Assembly (NCBI RefSeq): GCF_001591365.1 | Contig: NZ_BCUT01000001.1 | Span: forward strand, 1,364,001-1,428,000 | DNA from: Variovorax paradoxus NBRC 15149 | Lineage (GTDB): Bacteria > Pseudomonadota > Gammaproteobacteria > Burkholderiales > Burkholderiaceae_C | Length of the DNA: 64,000 bases | Direction: 5' to 3' | In this document: positions 45,040 to 53,504 of the stretch, one piece after another | Layout of the letters: each line of letters begins with the position of its first letter | Position numbering within the stretch: the first letter of the stretch is position 1 | Made by a program: the position numbers and the translations under genes | The notes under the pieces: model-generated | What the model was told of the DNA's origin: nothing | The model's input: the letters and a program-made list of their open reading frames with translations, nothing else | The model's database searches: none

Positions 45040-46188
45040 ATGAAATTCTTCTTCAAGCCCCTGCTGATCGCCGCGCTGTGCGCCACCGCCGCCGCGGCCT
45101 GGGCCGACGTCAATGTGGGCGTGACGCTGTCGGCCACCGGCCCGGCCGCCTCGCTCGGCATTCCCGAGAAGAACACCATTGCGCTGATGCCCAAGACCAT
45201 CGGCGGCCAGAAGATCAACTACATCGTGCTGGACGACGCCTCCGACACCACGGCCGCGGTGGCCAACACGCGCAAGCTCATCGCCGAGAACAAGGTCGAC
45301 ATCGTGCTGGGCTCGACCACCACGCCCAACTCGCTCGCGATGATCGACGTGGTGAGCGAAGCCAAGACGCCGATGATCTCGATTGCCGCGTCGGCCCGCA
45401 TCGTCGAGCCCATGGATGCCAAGAAGCAGTGGGTCTTCAAGACGCCGCAGAACGACATCATGATGTCGCTCGCCATTGCCGAGCACATGGCCGCGAGCGG
45501 CGTGAAGACGGTGGCCTTCATCGGCTTTTCCGATGCGTACGGCGAGGGCTGGTCGCAGGAATTCGCCAAAGCGGCGGAGCTGAAGAAGCTCAAGATCGTG
45601 GCCAACGAGCGCTATGCGCGCACCGACACCTCGGTGACCGGCCAGGCGCTGAAGATCATGGCCGCCAAGGCCGACGCGGTGCTGGTCGCGGGCTCGGGCA
45701 CGCCGGCCGCGCTGCCGCAGAAGACGCTCAAGGAGCGCGGCTACACCGGCAAGATGTACCAGACGCACGGCGTGGCCAATGCCGACTTCCTGCGCGTCGG
45801 CGGCAAGGACGTGGAAGGCACCTTCCTGCCTGCCGGCCCGGTGCTGGTGGCCGAGCAGCTGCCCGCGAGCCATCCGGTGAAGAAATCGGCCATGGCCTAC
45901 GTCACCGCCTACGAGGCCGCGAACGGCAAGAACTCGGTGTCGACCTTCGGCGCGCACGCCTGGGACGCGGGCCTCTTGATGACCTCGGCCGTGCCGGTGG
46001 CGCTCAAGAAGGCGCAGCCCGGCACGCCCGAATTCCGCGCCGCGCTGCGCGATGCGCTCGAGCAGGTCAAGGAAGTGTCGGGCGCGCACGGCGTGTTCAA
46101 CATGACCGCCAACGATCATCTGGGTCTCGACCAGCGTGCCCGGGTCATGGTCAAGATCGAGAACGGCGCCTGGAAATACCAACCCTGA
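45040..46188 (+). CDS. Branched-chain-type ABC solute-binding protein
   Basis: 382 residues with a signal peptide ending near WA-DVNVG. It is a type I periplasmic binding protein of the LivJ/HmgII family (VNVGVTLSATGPAASLGIP). These receptors often bind aromatic acids rather than amino acids. It lies between paaE and the permease genes, so phenylacetate or a related aromatic acid is the likely ligand; that is inference. A GGAGA ribosome site lies about 12 bases upstream. A half-copy palindrome lies between it and the permease gene. Confidence 0.93.
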   Translation: MKFFFKPLLIAALCATAAAAWADVNVGVTLSATGPAASLGIPEKNTIALMPKTIGGQKINYIVLDDASDTTAAVANTRKLIAENKVDIVLGSTTTPNSLAMIDVVSEAKTPMISIAASARIVEPMDAKKQWVFKTPQNDIMMSLAIAEHMAASGVKTVAFIGFSDAYGEGWSQEFAKAAELKKLKIVANERYARTDTSVTGQALKIMAAKADAVLVAGSGTPAALPQKTLKERGYTGKMYQTHGVANADFLRVGGKDVEGTFLPAGPVLVAEQLPASHPVKKSAMAYVTAYEAANGKNSVSTFGAHAWDAGLLMTSAVPVALKKAQPGTPEFRAALRDALEQVKEVSGAHGVFNMTANDHLGLDQRARVMVKIENGAWKYQP

Positions 46189-46200
46189 TCGCAGGTCTTG

Positions 46201-46236
46201 CTCCCTCCCCTCCCGGGGGAGGGTCGGGGTGGGGGC
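46201..46236. repeat. Half copy of the CCCTCCCC repeat family
   Basis: CTCCCTCCCCTCCCGGGGGA begins a short palindrome that matches the left arm of the element at 49946-50060. The right arm is missing. It lies 12 bases after the binding-protein stop. Confidence 0.7.
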
Positions 46237-46285
46237 TCGCGCCGGACACTGATTCGACACACGGGCAAGGCCCGAAGGTTTTTCT

Positions 46286-47314
46286 ATGGATCTGCAGATC
46301 GCCCTGCTTCTGGGGCAGGACGGCATCGTGAACGGCGCCGTCTACGGATTGATGGCGCTCGCGCTGGTGCTGGTGTTCTCGGTCACGCGCGTCATCTTCA
46401 TTCCCCAGGGCGAGTTCGTCGCCTTCGGGGCGCTCTCGATGGCGGTGCTGCAGGCCGGCCGCGTGCCGGCCACGCTGTGGCTGCTGCTCGCGCTGGCGGC
46501 GATGGTGCTGGTGGTCGAGTTCTGGCGCTGGAAGCGCGGCGCGGTGGTCGACTGGGCCTCCGCGCTCGCATGGTGCGTGGTGCTGCCGCTGGCCGCGGCC
46601 GCGCTGGTGCTGCTGCTCAAGCCCACGTCGATGGCGGGCCAGGCGCTCGCCACGCTGCTGCTCATCATGCCGCTCGGGCCGCTGCTCTATCGCCTGGCCT
46701 ACCGGCCACTGGCCAGCGCCAACGTGCTGATGCTGCTGATCGTTTCCGTCGCGCTGCATGGCGTGCTGGTGGGCCTGGGCCTCCTGTTCTTCGGTGCCGA
46801 GGGCTATCGCACCACGGCGTTCTCCGAGGAGCGCTTCGACATCGGCGGCATCCCGGTCGGCGGGCAGTCGCTGGTGGTGGTCGGCGTCACGCTGCTGCTG
46901 GTGCTTGCGATGTTCCTGTTCTTCGGCCGCTCGATGATCGGCAAGGCGCTGCGCGCCACCGCCATCAACCGCGTGGGCGCGCGGCTGTCGGGCATTCCGA
47001 CGGAGCTCTCGGGCGACCTGAGCTTTGCGCTTGCGGCGCTCATCGGCGCGGTTTCGGGCCTGCTGATTGCGCCGCTCACCACGGTGTACTACGACACCGG
47101 CTTCCTGATCGGGCTGAAAGGCTTCGTCGCCGCCATCGTGGGCGGGCTGGCGAGCTATCCGCTGGCGCTCGCGGGCGCGCTGCTGGTCGGGCAGCTCGAG
47201 GCCTTTGCCTCGTTCTGGGCCAGTCCGTTCAAGGAGGTGCTGGTCTTCACGCTGATCATTCCGGTGCTGTGGTGGCGTTCGCTGCACAGCCACCATGTGG
47301 AGGACGAGGAATGA
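46286..47314 (+). CDS. Branched-chain-type ABC permease, LivH-like
   Basis: 342 residues with about eight membrane segments. LivH-family motifs include GIVNGAVYGLMALALVLVFS and GLKGFVAAIVGGLASYPLAL. It forms half of the membrane channel with the LivM part of the next protein. Its stop overlaps the next start (ATGA). Confidence 0.93.
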   Translation: MDLQIALLLGQDGIVNGAVYGLMALALVLVFSVTRVIFIPQGEFVAFGALSMAVLQAGRVPATLWLLLALAAMVLVVEFWRWKRGAVVDWASALAWCVVLPLAAAALVLLLKPTSMAGQALATLLLIMPLGPLLYRLAYRPLASANVLMLLIVSVALHGVLVGLGLLFFGAEGYRTTAFSEERFDIGGIPVGGQSLVVVGVTLLLVLAMFLFFGRSMIGKALRATAINRVGARLSGIPTELSGDLSFALAALIGAVSGLLIAPLTTVYYDTGFLIGLKGFVAAIVGGLASYPLALAGALLVGQLEAFASFWASPFKEVLVFTLIIPVLWWRSLHSHHVEDEE

Positions 47315-49206
47315 ACAACACCCCGTCCAGCACCACTGCAACCGCCGCCGCACCGGCCGGCCGCGCGCTGGTCACGCCCCGGCAGCTGACGCTCGCCTGC
47401 GTGGCGGCGCTGGCCCTCGCCTGGGGCTTCCTGCCGGAGTTCACGGTCTCGGTCCTCAGCAACATCGGGCTCTATGCGCTGGTCGCGGCCGGGCTGGTGA
47501 TGCTCACCGGCGTGGGCGGCATGACCTCCTTCGGCCAAGCCGCATTCGTCGGCATGGGTGCCTACGCCACCGCGTGGATCTGCACCTCGCCCATGGCCGC
47601 CGCATGGCTGGGCGGCGCCGTGGGCCCCGCGCTGCTGCCGTGGGCCGGGCTGATGCTCGGCCTCGCCTTCACCTTTGCGCTGGCCTGGGCGCTGGGCGCG
47701 GTCACGCTCAAGCTGCAGGGCCACTACCTGCCGCTGTGCACCATCGCCTGGGGCCTGAGCCTGTACTACCTGCTCGGCAACATGGACTTCCTCGGCGGGC
47801 AGACGGGCATCACCGGCGTGCCGCCATTGGTGATTGCCGGCTACTCGCTGGCCACGCCGCGCGCGCTGGGCGTGGTGATCTGGGCCGTGCTGCTGCTCGC
47901 GCTGTGGGCCATGCACAACCTGCTCGACTCGCGCGAAGGCCGGGCCATCCGCGCGCTCAAGGGCGGCCGGCTGATGGCCGAGTCGATGGGTGTGGACACC
48001 GCCCGCCACCGCGTGAAGCTGTTCGTGCTGGCTGCGCTGCTGGCGGCCGTCTCGGGCTGGCTCTATGCGCACCTGCAGCGCTTCGTGAATCCGACGCCCT
48101 TCAACCTGAACATCGGCATCGAGCTGCTGTTCATGGCGGTGGTGGGCGGCGCGGGCCACCTGTGGGGTGCGGTGCTGGGCGCCGCGCTCATCACGCTGCT
48201 GAAGGAAAAGCTGCAGGACGTGCTGCCATCGCTGCTGGGCAGCAGCGGAAACTTCGAAGTGATCGTGTTCGGCCTGCTCATGCTGTTCGTGCTGCAGCGC
48301 TTCGCGGACGGCCTGTGGCCCACGCTCGCGCGCATCGCCAGCCGCTGGGTGCGCCCACATGCCCCGGCCGCGAGCCCTACCGCGCCGGCCGTGCAGCTCG
48401 CGCACCGCAACCTGCCCGCCCGGGGCGAGGTGCTGCTGCAGGCCACCAAGGTCAGCAAGCGCTTCGGCGGCCTGGTGGCCAATAACGACATCTCGATGAC
48501 GCTGAAGGCCGGCGAGATCCATGCGCTGATCGGACCGAACGGCGCGGGCAAGAGCACCTTCTTCAACATGGTCTCGGGCGTGGACGATCCGAGCGCCGGC
48601 GAAGTGCGGCTCGCGGGCCAGGCGATGACGGCCAGGCCCTCGCGCGTGTTCGCCGCGCTGGGCCTGGGCCGCACCTTCCAGCATGTGCGCCTGCTCGGTG
48701 CGCGCAGCGTGGCCGAGAACGTGGCGCTCGGCGCCCACCTGCGCGCCAGGCGCGGATGGCTCGCCGCGATGCTGCGGCTGGATCGCGCCGAGGAAGCCGC
48801 GCTGATGGCCGAGGCGCGCCGCCAGATCGAACGCTGTGGCCTCGGCGCGCATGCCGACACGCCGGCCGCATCGCTCTCGCTGGGCCAGCAGCGCGTGGTC
48901 GAGATTGCACGCGCGCTGGCCGGCCAGCCTTCGGTGCTGCTGCTCGACGAGCCCGCAGCGGGCCTGCGCCACCTGGAGAAGCGCGCGCTTTCGGTGTTGC
49001 TGGACCAGCTGCGCGCCGAAGGCCTGGGCATCCTCGTGGTGGAGCACGACATGGAATTCGTGATGAACCTGGCCGACCGCATCACGGTGCTCGAATTCGG
49101 CACCGTGATCGCCACCGGAACGCCGGCCGAAGTGCAGGCCAATCCGCGCGTGCTCGAAGCCTACCTGGGCGGTGCCGACGACGAACTGCTGGAGGACGCA
49201 CGATGA
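47311..49206 (+). CDS. Fused LivM-like permease and LivG-like ATPase
   Basis: 631 residues. The first 350 or so form a LivM-type permease with about nine membrane segments (GVGGMTSFGQAAFVGMGAYA). A linker rich in Pro and Ala follows. From about residue 375 there is an ABC ATPase: Walker A GPNGAGKST at 408-416, signature LSLGQQRVVEIARAL, Walker B VLLLDEP. In most organisms these are separate livM and livG genes; here the frame is continuous with no stop or internal start pattern. The stop overlaps the livF-like start. Confidence 0.93.
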   Translation: MNNTPSSTTATAAAPAGRALVTPRQLTLACVAALALAWGFLPEFTVSVLSNIGLYALVAAGLVMLTGVGGMTSFGQAAFVGMGAYATAWICTSPMAAAWLGGAVGPALLPWAGLMLGLAFTFALAWALGAVTLKLQGHYLPLCTIAWGLSLYYLLGNMDFLGGQTGITGVPPLVIAGYSLATPRALGVVIWAVLLLALWAMHNLLDSREGRAIRALKGGRLMAESMGVDTARHRVKLFVLAALLAAVSGWLYAHLQRFVNPTPFNLNIGIELLFMAVVGGAGHLWGAVLGAALITLLKEKLQDVLPSLLGSSGNFEVIVFGLLMLFVLQRFADGLWPTLARIASRWVRPHAPAASPTAPAVQLAHRNLPARGEVLLQATKVSKRFGGLVANNDISMTLKAGEIHALIGPNGAGKSTFFNMVSGVDDPSAGEVRLAGQAMTARPSRVFAALGLGRTFQHVRLLGARSVAENVALGAHLRARRGWLAAMLRLDRAEEAALMAEARRQIERCGLGAHADTPAASLSLGQQRVVEIARALAGQPSVLLLDEPAAGLRHLEKRALSVLLDQLRAEGLGILVVEHDMEFVMNLADRITVLEFGTVIATGTPAEVQANPRVLEAYLGGADDELLEDAR

Positions 49207-49934
49207 GCACGCCCATCCTTCAACTCGACGGCTTCTGCGTCGCCTACCGCAGCGTCGAGGCGGTGCACAGCGTGCGCCTGCATGTGAACGAAGGCGAGAT
49301 CGTCACCGTGATCGGCCCCAACGGCGCGGGCAAGACCACGCTGCTGTGCGCGGCGATGGGGCTCCTGCCTTCCACCGGCGCGCTCATGCTGCACGGCGAG
49401 CGCATCGCGCGCCCGAGCGTCGAGACCATGGTGGCGCGCGGCGTGGCGCTGGTGCCCGAGCGGCGCGAGCTGTTCGGCGAGATGTCGGTCGAGGACAACC
49501 TGCTGCTCGGCGGCTTCTACCAGTGGCGCAAGGGCAAGCGCGACCAGCGTGCGCGCATGGATGAAGTGTTCGAGATCTTCCCGCGGCTGCGCGAACGCAA
49601 GCCGCAGCTGGCTTCGACGCTCTCGGGCGGCGAGCGCCAGATGCTGGCCATCGGCCGCGCGCTGATGGCGCGCCCGCGGCTGCTGATGCTCGACGAACCC
49701 TCGCTGGGCCTGGCGCCGCTGGTGGTGCGCGAAGTGCTGCGCGTGGTCTCGCAACTGCGAAGCCATGGCGTCTCGGTGCTGCTGGTGGAGCAGAACGCAC
49801 GCGCCGCCCTGCAGGTGGCCGACCGGGCCTATGTGCTCGAGATGGGCGCCGTCGCGCTCGAAGGCCATGCACGCGAATTGATGCACGACCAGAGAATCAT
49901 CGACACCTACCTGGGCATCGGAAAGAAGGAATGA
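49203..49934 (+). CDS. Branched-chain-type ABC ATPase, LivF-like
   Basis: 243 residues. Walker A is GPNGAGKT at 38-45, the signature is LSGGERQMLAIGRAL, and Walker B is LLMLDEPSLGLAP. It is the second ATPase of the importer, pairing with the ATPase half of the fusion protein. It overlaps that gene by 4 bases. A palindromic repeat separates it from paaZ. Confidence 0.95.
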   Translation: MSTPILQLDGFCVAYRSVEAVHSVRLHVNEGEIVTVIGPNGAGKTTLLCAAMGLLPSTGALMLHGERIARPSVETMVARGVALVPERRELFGEMSVEDNLLLGGFYQWRKGKRDQRARMDEVFEIFPRLRERKPQLASTLSGGERQMLAIGRALMARPRLLMLDEPSLGLAPLVVREVLRVVSQLRSHGVSVLLVEQNARAALQVADRAYVLEMGAVALEGHARELMHDQRIIDTYLGIGKKE

Positions 49935-49945
49935 CTCCGGATTTT

Positions 49946-50060
49946 CTCCCTCCCCTTCCGGGGGAGGGTTGGGGTGGGGGCAAGCGGCGCCTGACAGAGC
50001 ACTGCGCCGAACGAACGCCACTTGCCCCCATCCCTACCTTCCCCCGGAAGGGGAAGGAGC
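49946..50060. repeat. Inverted-repeat element, family 3, copy 1
   Basis: This 115 bp element has arms CTCCCTCCCCTTCCGGGGGA (49946 on) and the complementary TTCCCCCGGAAGGGGAAGGAGC (to 50060, where the last 20 match best). The spacer differs from that of the copy at 60034. It lies between livF and paaZ within the paa operon. No T-tract follows either arm. Confidence 0.82.
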
Positions 50061-50088
50061 AATACCAAGACAGCGAAAGGACATCCGC

Positions 50089-52149
50089 ATGACCACCCTT
50101 CAAAGCTACATCGCCGGCCGCTGGATCGGCCAGCAGGGCGCGCAGCAGCTGCGCAGCGCCGTCAACGGCCAGCCCGTGGCCAGCACGCATGCCGAGGCCA
50201 TCGACTTTGCCGAAGCGCTCGCCCACGCGCGCCGCGTCGGCCTGCCCGCGCTGATGGCGCTCGACTTCCAGCAGCGCTCCGAGCGGCTGAAGGCACTGGC
50301 CAAGCACCTGGCCGCCCACAAGGAAACGCTCTACGCGATCTCGGCCCACACGGGCGCCACGCGCACCGACAGCTGGATCGACATCGAAGGCGGCGCCGGC
50401 ACGCTCGCTGCCTATGCCGGCATCGGCAGCAACGAGCTGCCCTCGGGCAACCTGGTGCATGAAGGCCCGGCCTTTGCGCTCGGCAAGAAGGGCGGCTTTG
50501 CGGGCACGCACATCCTGGTGCCGCGCGGCGGCGTGGCGGTGCACATCAACGCCTTCAACTTTCCGGTGTGGGGGCTGCTCGAGAAATTCGCGCCCAGCTT
50601 TCTCGCGGGCATGCCCTGCATCGGCAAGCCGGCCACGGCCACCAGCTACCTCACCGAGGCGCTGGTGCGGCTCATCGTGCAGTCGGGCATCCTGCCCGAA
50701 GGCAGCCTGCAACTCGTGATCGGCGGCACGGGCGACCTGCTCGACCGGCTCGAAGGGGCCGACGTGGTCACCTTCACCGGCTCGGCCGACACCGCCGCCA
50801 GGCTGCGCGTGCATCCGAACCTGGTGCGCCACTCGATCCCGTTCAACGCCGAGGCCGACTCGCTCAACTGCGCGATCCTCGCGCCCGACGTGACGCCGGG
50901 CGACGAGGAGTTCGACCTGTTCGTGAAGGAAGTGGCGCGCGAAATGACCGTCAAGGCCGGCCAGAAGTGCACCGCGATCCGCCGCGCGATCGTGCCGCGC
51001 CAGCACCTCGATGCGGTGGCCGAACGCCTTCGCGCGCGGCTGGCCAAGACCGTCATCGGCGATCCCTCGCGCGAAGAGGTGCGCATGGGCGCTCTTGCCT
51101 CGCACGCGCAGCAGGCCGACGTGGCCGAGCGCGTCGCCACGCTGCTGCAGGGCGCCGAGCTGGTGTACGGCGAGCGCGACGGCTTCTCGCCGGTGGGTGA
51201 CGGCGTGGCCGATGGCGCCTTCTTCGCGCCGACGCTGCTCCTGAGCCGGAGGCCCCTCGAACACGATGCCGCGCACGATGTCGAAGCCTTCGGCCCCGTC
51301 AGCACGCTGATGCCTTATGACAGTGCTGACGGCATCGACGAAGCCCTGGCGCTGGCCGCGCGCGGGCGCGGCAGCCTGGTCGGCACGCTGGTCACGCGCG
51401 ACCCGGCCATCGCGGCCAGGGCCATTCCGGTGGCCGCCGCATGGCATGGCCGCCTGCTGGTGCTCGACCGCGAGGCCGCGGCCGAATCAACCGGCCACGG
51501 CTCGCCGCTGCCGCAGCTCAAGCATGGCGGCCCGGGCCGCGCGGGCGGCGGCGAAGAGCTCGGCGGCCTGCGCGCGGTGAAGCACTACCTGCAGCGCGCC
51601 GCGGTGCAGGGCTCGCCCACCATGCTGGCCGCGATCACCGGCGAACACGTGCGCGGCGCGGCCGTGCGCGAGAGCGAGGTGCACCCGTTCCGCCGCCACT
51701 TCGAGGACCTGCGCATCGGCGACTCGCTGCTCACGCACCGCCGCACCGTCGGCGAGGCCGACATCGTGGCCTTCGGCGGCATCTCGGGCGACTATTTCTA
51801 CATGCATTTCGACGAGGTGGCGGCCAGGGAGTCGCCGTTCGGCAAGCGCATCGCGCACGGCTACTTCGTGCTGTCGGCCGCGGCGGGCCTGTTCGTGTCG
51901 CCCGCGCCGGGCCCGGTGCTTGCCAACTACGGCCTCGACACGCTGCGCTTCGTGAAGCCCGTGGGCATCGGCGACACCATCCGCGCACGCCTCACTTGCA
52001 AGCGCAAGATCGACCGCAACAGGAAGGACGCGAGCGGCCAGGGACAGGGCGTGGTGGCCTGGGACGTGGAGGTGACGAACCAGGACGGCGAGCTGGTCGC
52101 GAGCTACGATATCCTGACCCTCGTCTCCAAGAAACCAGAAACCACCTGA
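50089..52149 (+). CDS. paaZ: PaaZ, oxepin-CoA hydrolase / semialdehyde dehydrogenase
   Basis: 686 residues, the bifunctional ring-opening enzyme. The N-terminal aldehyde dehydrogenase has the general base E255 in FNAEADSLN and the nucleophile C294 in AGQKCTAIRR. The C-terminal MaoC-type hydratase has FGGISGDYFYMHFDEVAA. It opens oxepin-CoA and oxidises the resulting aldehyde. It lies away from the epoxidase genes, after the importer. The stop overlaps the SDR start by one base. Confidence 0.97.
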   Translation: MTTLQSYIAGRWIGQQGAQQLRSAVNGQPVASTHAEAIDFAEALAHARRVGLPALMALDFQQRSERLKALAKHLAAHKETLYAISAHTGATRTDSWIDIEGGAGTLAAYAGIGSNELPSGNLVHEGPAFALGKKGGFAGTHILVPRGGVAVHINAFNFPVWGLLEKFAPSFLAGMPCIGKPATATSYLTEALVRLIVQSGILPEGSLQLVIGGTGDLLDRLEGADVVTFTGSADTAARLRVHPNLVRHSIPFNAEADSLNCAILAPDVTPGDEEFDLFVKEVAREMTVKAGQKCTAIRRAIVPRQHLDAVAERLRARLAKTVIGDPSREEVRMGALASHAQQADVAERVATLLQGAELVYGERDGFSPVGDGVADGAFFAPTLLLSRRPLEHDAAHDVEAFGPVSTLMPYDSADGIDEALALAARGRGSLVGTLVTRDPAIAARAIPVAAAWHGRLLVLDREAAAESTGHGSPLPQLKHGGPGRAGGGEELGGLRAVKHYLQRAAVQGSPTMLAAITGEHVRGAAVRESEVHPFRRHFEDLRIGDSLLTHRRTVGEADIVAFGGISGDYFYMHFDEVAARESPFGKRIAHGYFVLSAAAGLFVSPAPGPVLANYGLDTLRFVKPVGIGDTIRARLTCKRKIDRNRKDASGQGQGVVAWDVEVTNQDGELVASYDILTLVSKKPETT

Positions 52150-52907
52150 TGTTCGATCTCACAGGAAAAGCAGCGCTCGTCACCGGCGGCAACGGCGGCA
52201 TCGGCCTGGGCATGGCCCAGGGGCTGGCCAAGGCCGGCGCCCGCGTCGTCATTGCCGCGCGCAACATGCAGAAGTCGGCCGCCGCGGTCGAGGCGCTCCG
52301 GGCCCTGGGCAGCGACAGCTTCGCGCTCGAAGTCGACGTGGCCGACGAAGCCTCGGTGCAGAAGGCGGTCGACGAAGCAGCCGCGCGCTGCGGCCGCCTC
52401 GACATCCTCGTCAACAACGCCGGCACCACCGTGCGCAAGCCCGTCGACCAGCTCGCGCTGGACGAATGGCGCCTGGTGCTGGACACCAACCTGACCAGCG
52501 CCTTTCTCTGCAGCCGCGCTGCGCATCCGCACCTGAAGGCGGCCGGCGGCGGCAAGATCATCAACATCGGCTCGATGATGTCGATCTTCGGCGCACCCTA
52601 CGCACCCGCTTATGCCGCGAGCAAGGCGGGCATCGTGCAGCTCACCAAGTCGACCGCGCTTTCGTGGGCGGCCGACAACATCCAGGTCAATGCCATCTTG
52701 CCGGGCTGGTTCGAGACCGAGCTGACCGACGGCGCCCGCAGCCAGATCCCGGGCCTCTACGACCGCGTGGTGGCCCGCGCCGCTGCCGGGCGCTGGGGCC
52801 AGCCGGCCGACATCGCCGGCACCGCGGTGTTCCTTGCGAGCGCCGCCTCCGACTACGTGACCGGCACCGCGATCCCGGTCGACGGCGGATTCTCCATTTC
52901 TGGCTGA
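52149..52907 (+). CDS. SDR-family oxidoreductase
   Basis: 252 residues, a classical SDR. The cofactor motif is TGGNGGIGLG, the NNAG motif is present, and the active site is intact with INIGSMMSIF and YAASK. It most resembles 2-deoxy-D-gluconate or glucose-type dehydrogenases, yet it is coupled to paaZ by a one-base overlap. It might act on a hydroxyacyl intermediate of the phenylacetate pathway, since paaH is not in the window, but this is a guess. Confidence 0.9.
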   Translation: MFDLTGKAALVTGGNGGIGLGMAQGLAKAGARVVIAARNMQKSAAAVEALRALGSDSFALEVDVADEASVQKAVDEAAARCGRLDILVNNAGTTVRKPVDQLALDEWRLVLDTNLTSAFLCSRAAHPHLKAAGGGKIINIGSMMSIFGAPYAPAYAASKAGIVQLTKSTALSWAADNIQVNAILPGWFETELTDGARSQIPGLYDRVVARAAAGRWGQPADIAGTAVFLASAASDYVTGTAIPVDGGFSISG

Positions 52908-52937
52908 AGCCGGGCGGCCCGTGTAAATTCGGCCGCC

Positions 52938-53498
52938 ATGCTTGCCTGGTTCCAGATCTTTCTCTTCGTCGCCGGTACGGCCGCGCTGCTGTATGTTTCG
53001 CGCGGCCCGCTGCGCCAGCCCGGCTCGCATGGCTTCTACCGCTTCTTCGCGTGGGAATGCATGCTGGCGCTGATCATCGTGAACCTGCCGGTGTGGCATG
53101 TGGACCCGCTGTCGTTCACCCAGCTGCTGTCCTGCGTATTCCTCGCGCTGTCGATCTGGCTGCCGATCCATGCGGTGAAACTGCTCAAGGCCCACAGCAA
53201 GCCGACCGAGGCGCGCAGCGACGATCCGGCGCTCTACGGTTTCGAGAAGACCTCTTCCATTGTTTCGACCGGCGCCTTCCGCTACATCCGCCACCCGATG
53301 TACACGGCGCTCATGCTGCTGGCCTGGGGCGCCTTCCTCAAGCAGTTCACCTGGCTCACGCTGGCGCTGGTGATGGCGGCCACGGTGCTGCTGTTCCTCA
53401 CGGCCCTGAGCGACGAGAAGGAATGCATTGCGCACTTCGGCGACGACTACCGCGAATACATGCGCTGCACGCGGCGCTTCATTCCGTTCGTGCTGTAA
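52938..53498 (+). CDS. Isoprenylcysteine carboxyl methyltransferase-family membrane protein
   Basis: 186 residues with about five hydrophobic segments. The signature RYIRHPMY at 115-122 and the terminal EKECIAHFGDDYREYMR are typical of the ICMT/PEMT superfamily of membrane methyltransferases. In bacteria these have no prenylated substrate and may methylate lipids or other small hydrophobic molecules. The gene is 30 bases after the SDR and 6 before the CPBP protease. Confidence 0.83.
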   Translation: MLAWFQIFLFVAGTAALLYVSRGPLRQPGSHGFYRFFAWECMLALIIVNLPVWHVDPLSFTQLLSCVFLALSIWLPIHAVKLLKAHSKPTEARSDDPALYGFEKTSSIVSTGAFRYIRHPMYTALMLLAWGAFLKQFTWLTLALVMAATVLLFLTALSDEKECIAHFGDDYREYMRCTRRFIPFVL

Positions 53499-53504
53499 CA
53501 GCCC

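Noticed and set aside
49946..50060. C-rich inverted repeats as intrinsic terminators
   Set aside because: No T-tract follows any arm, and the copies lie inside operons whose downstream genes lack obvious promoters.
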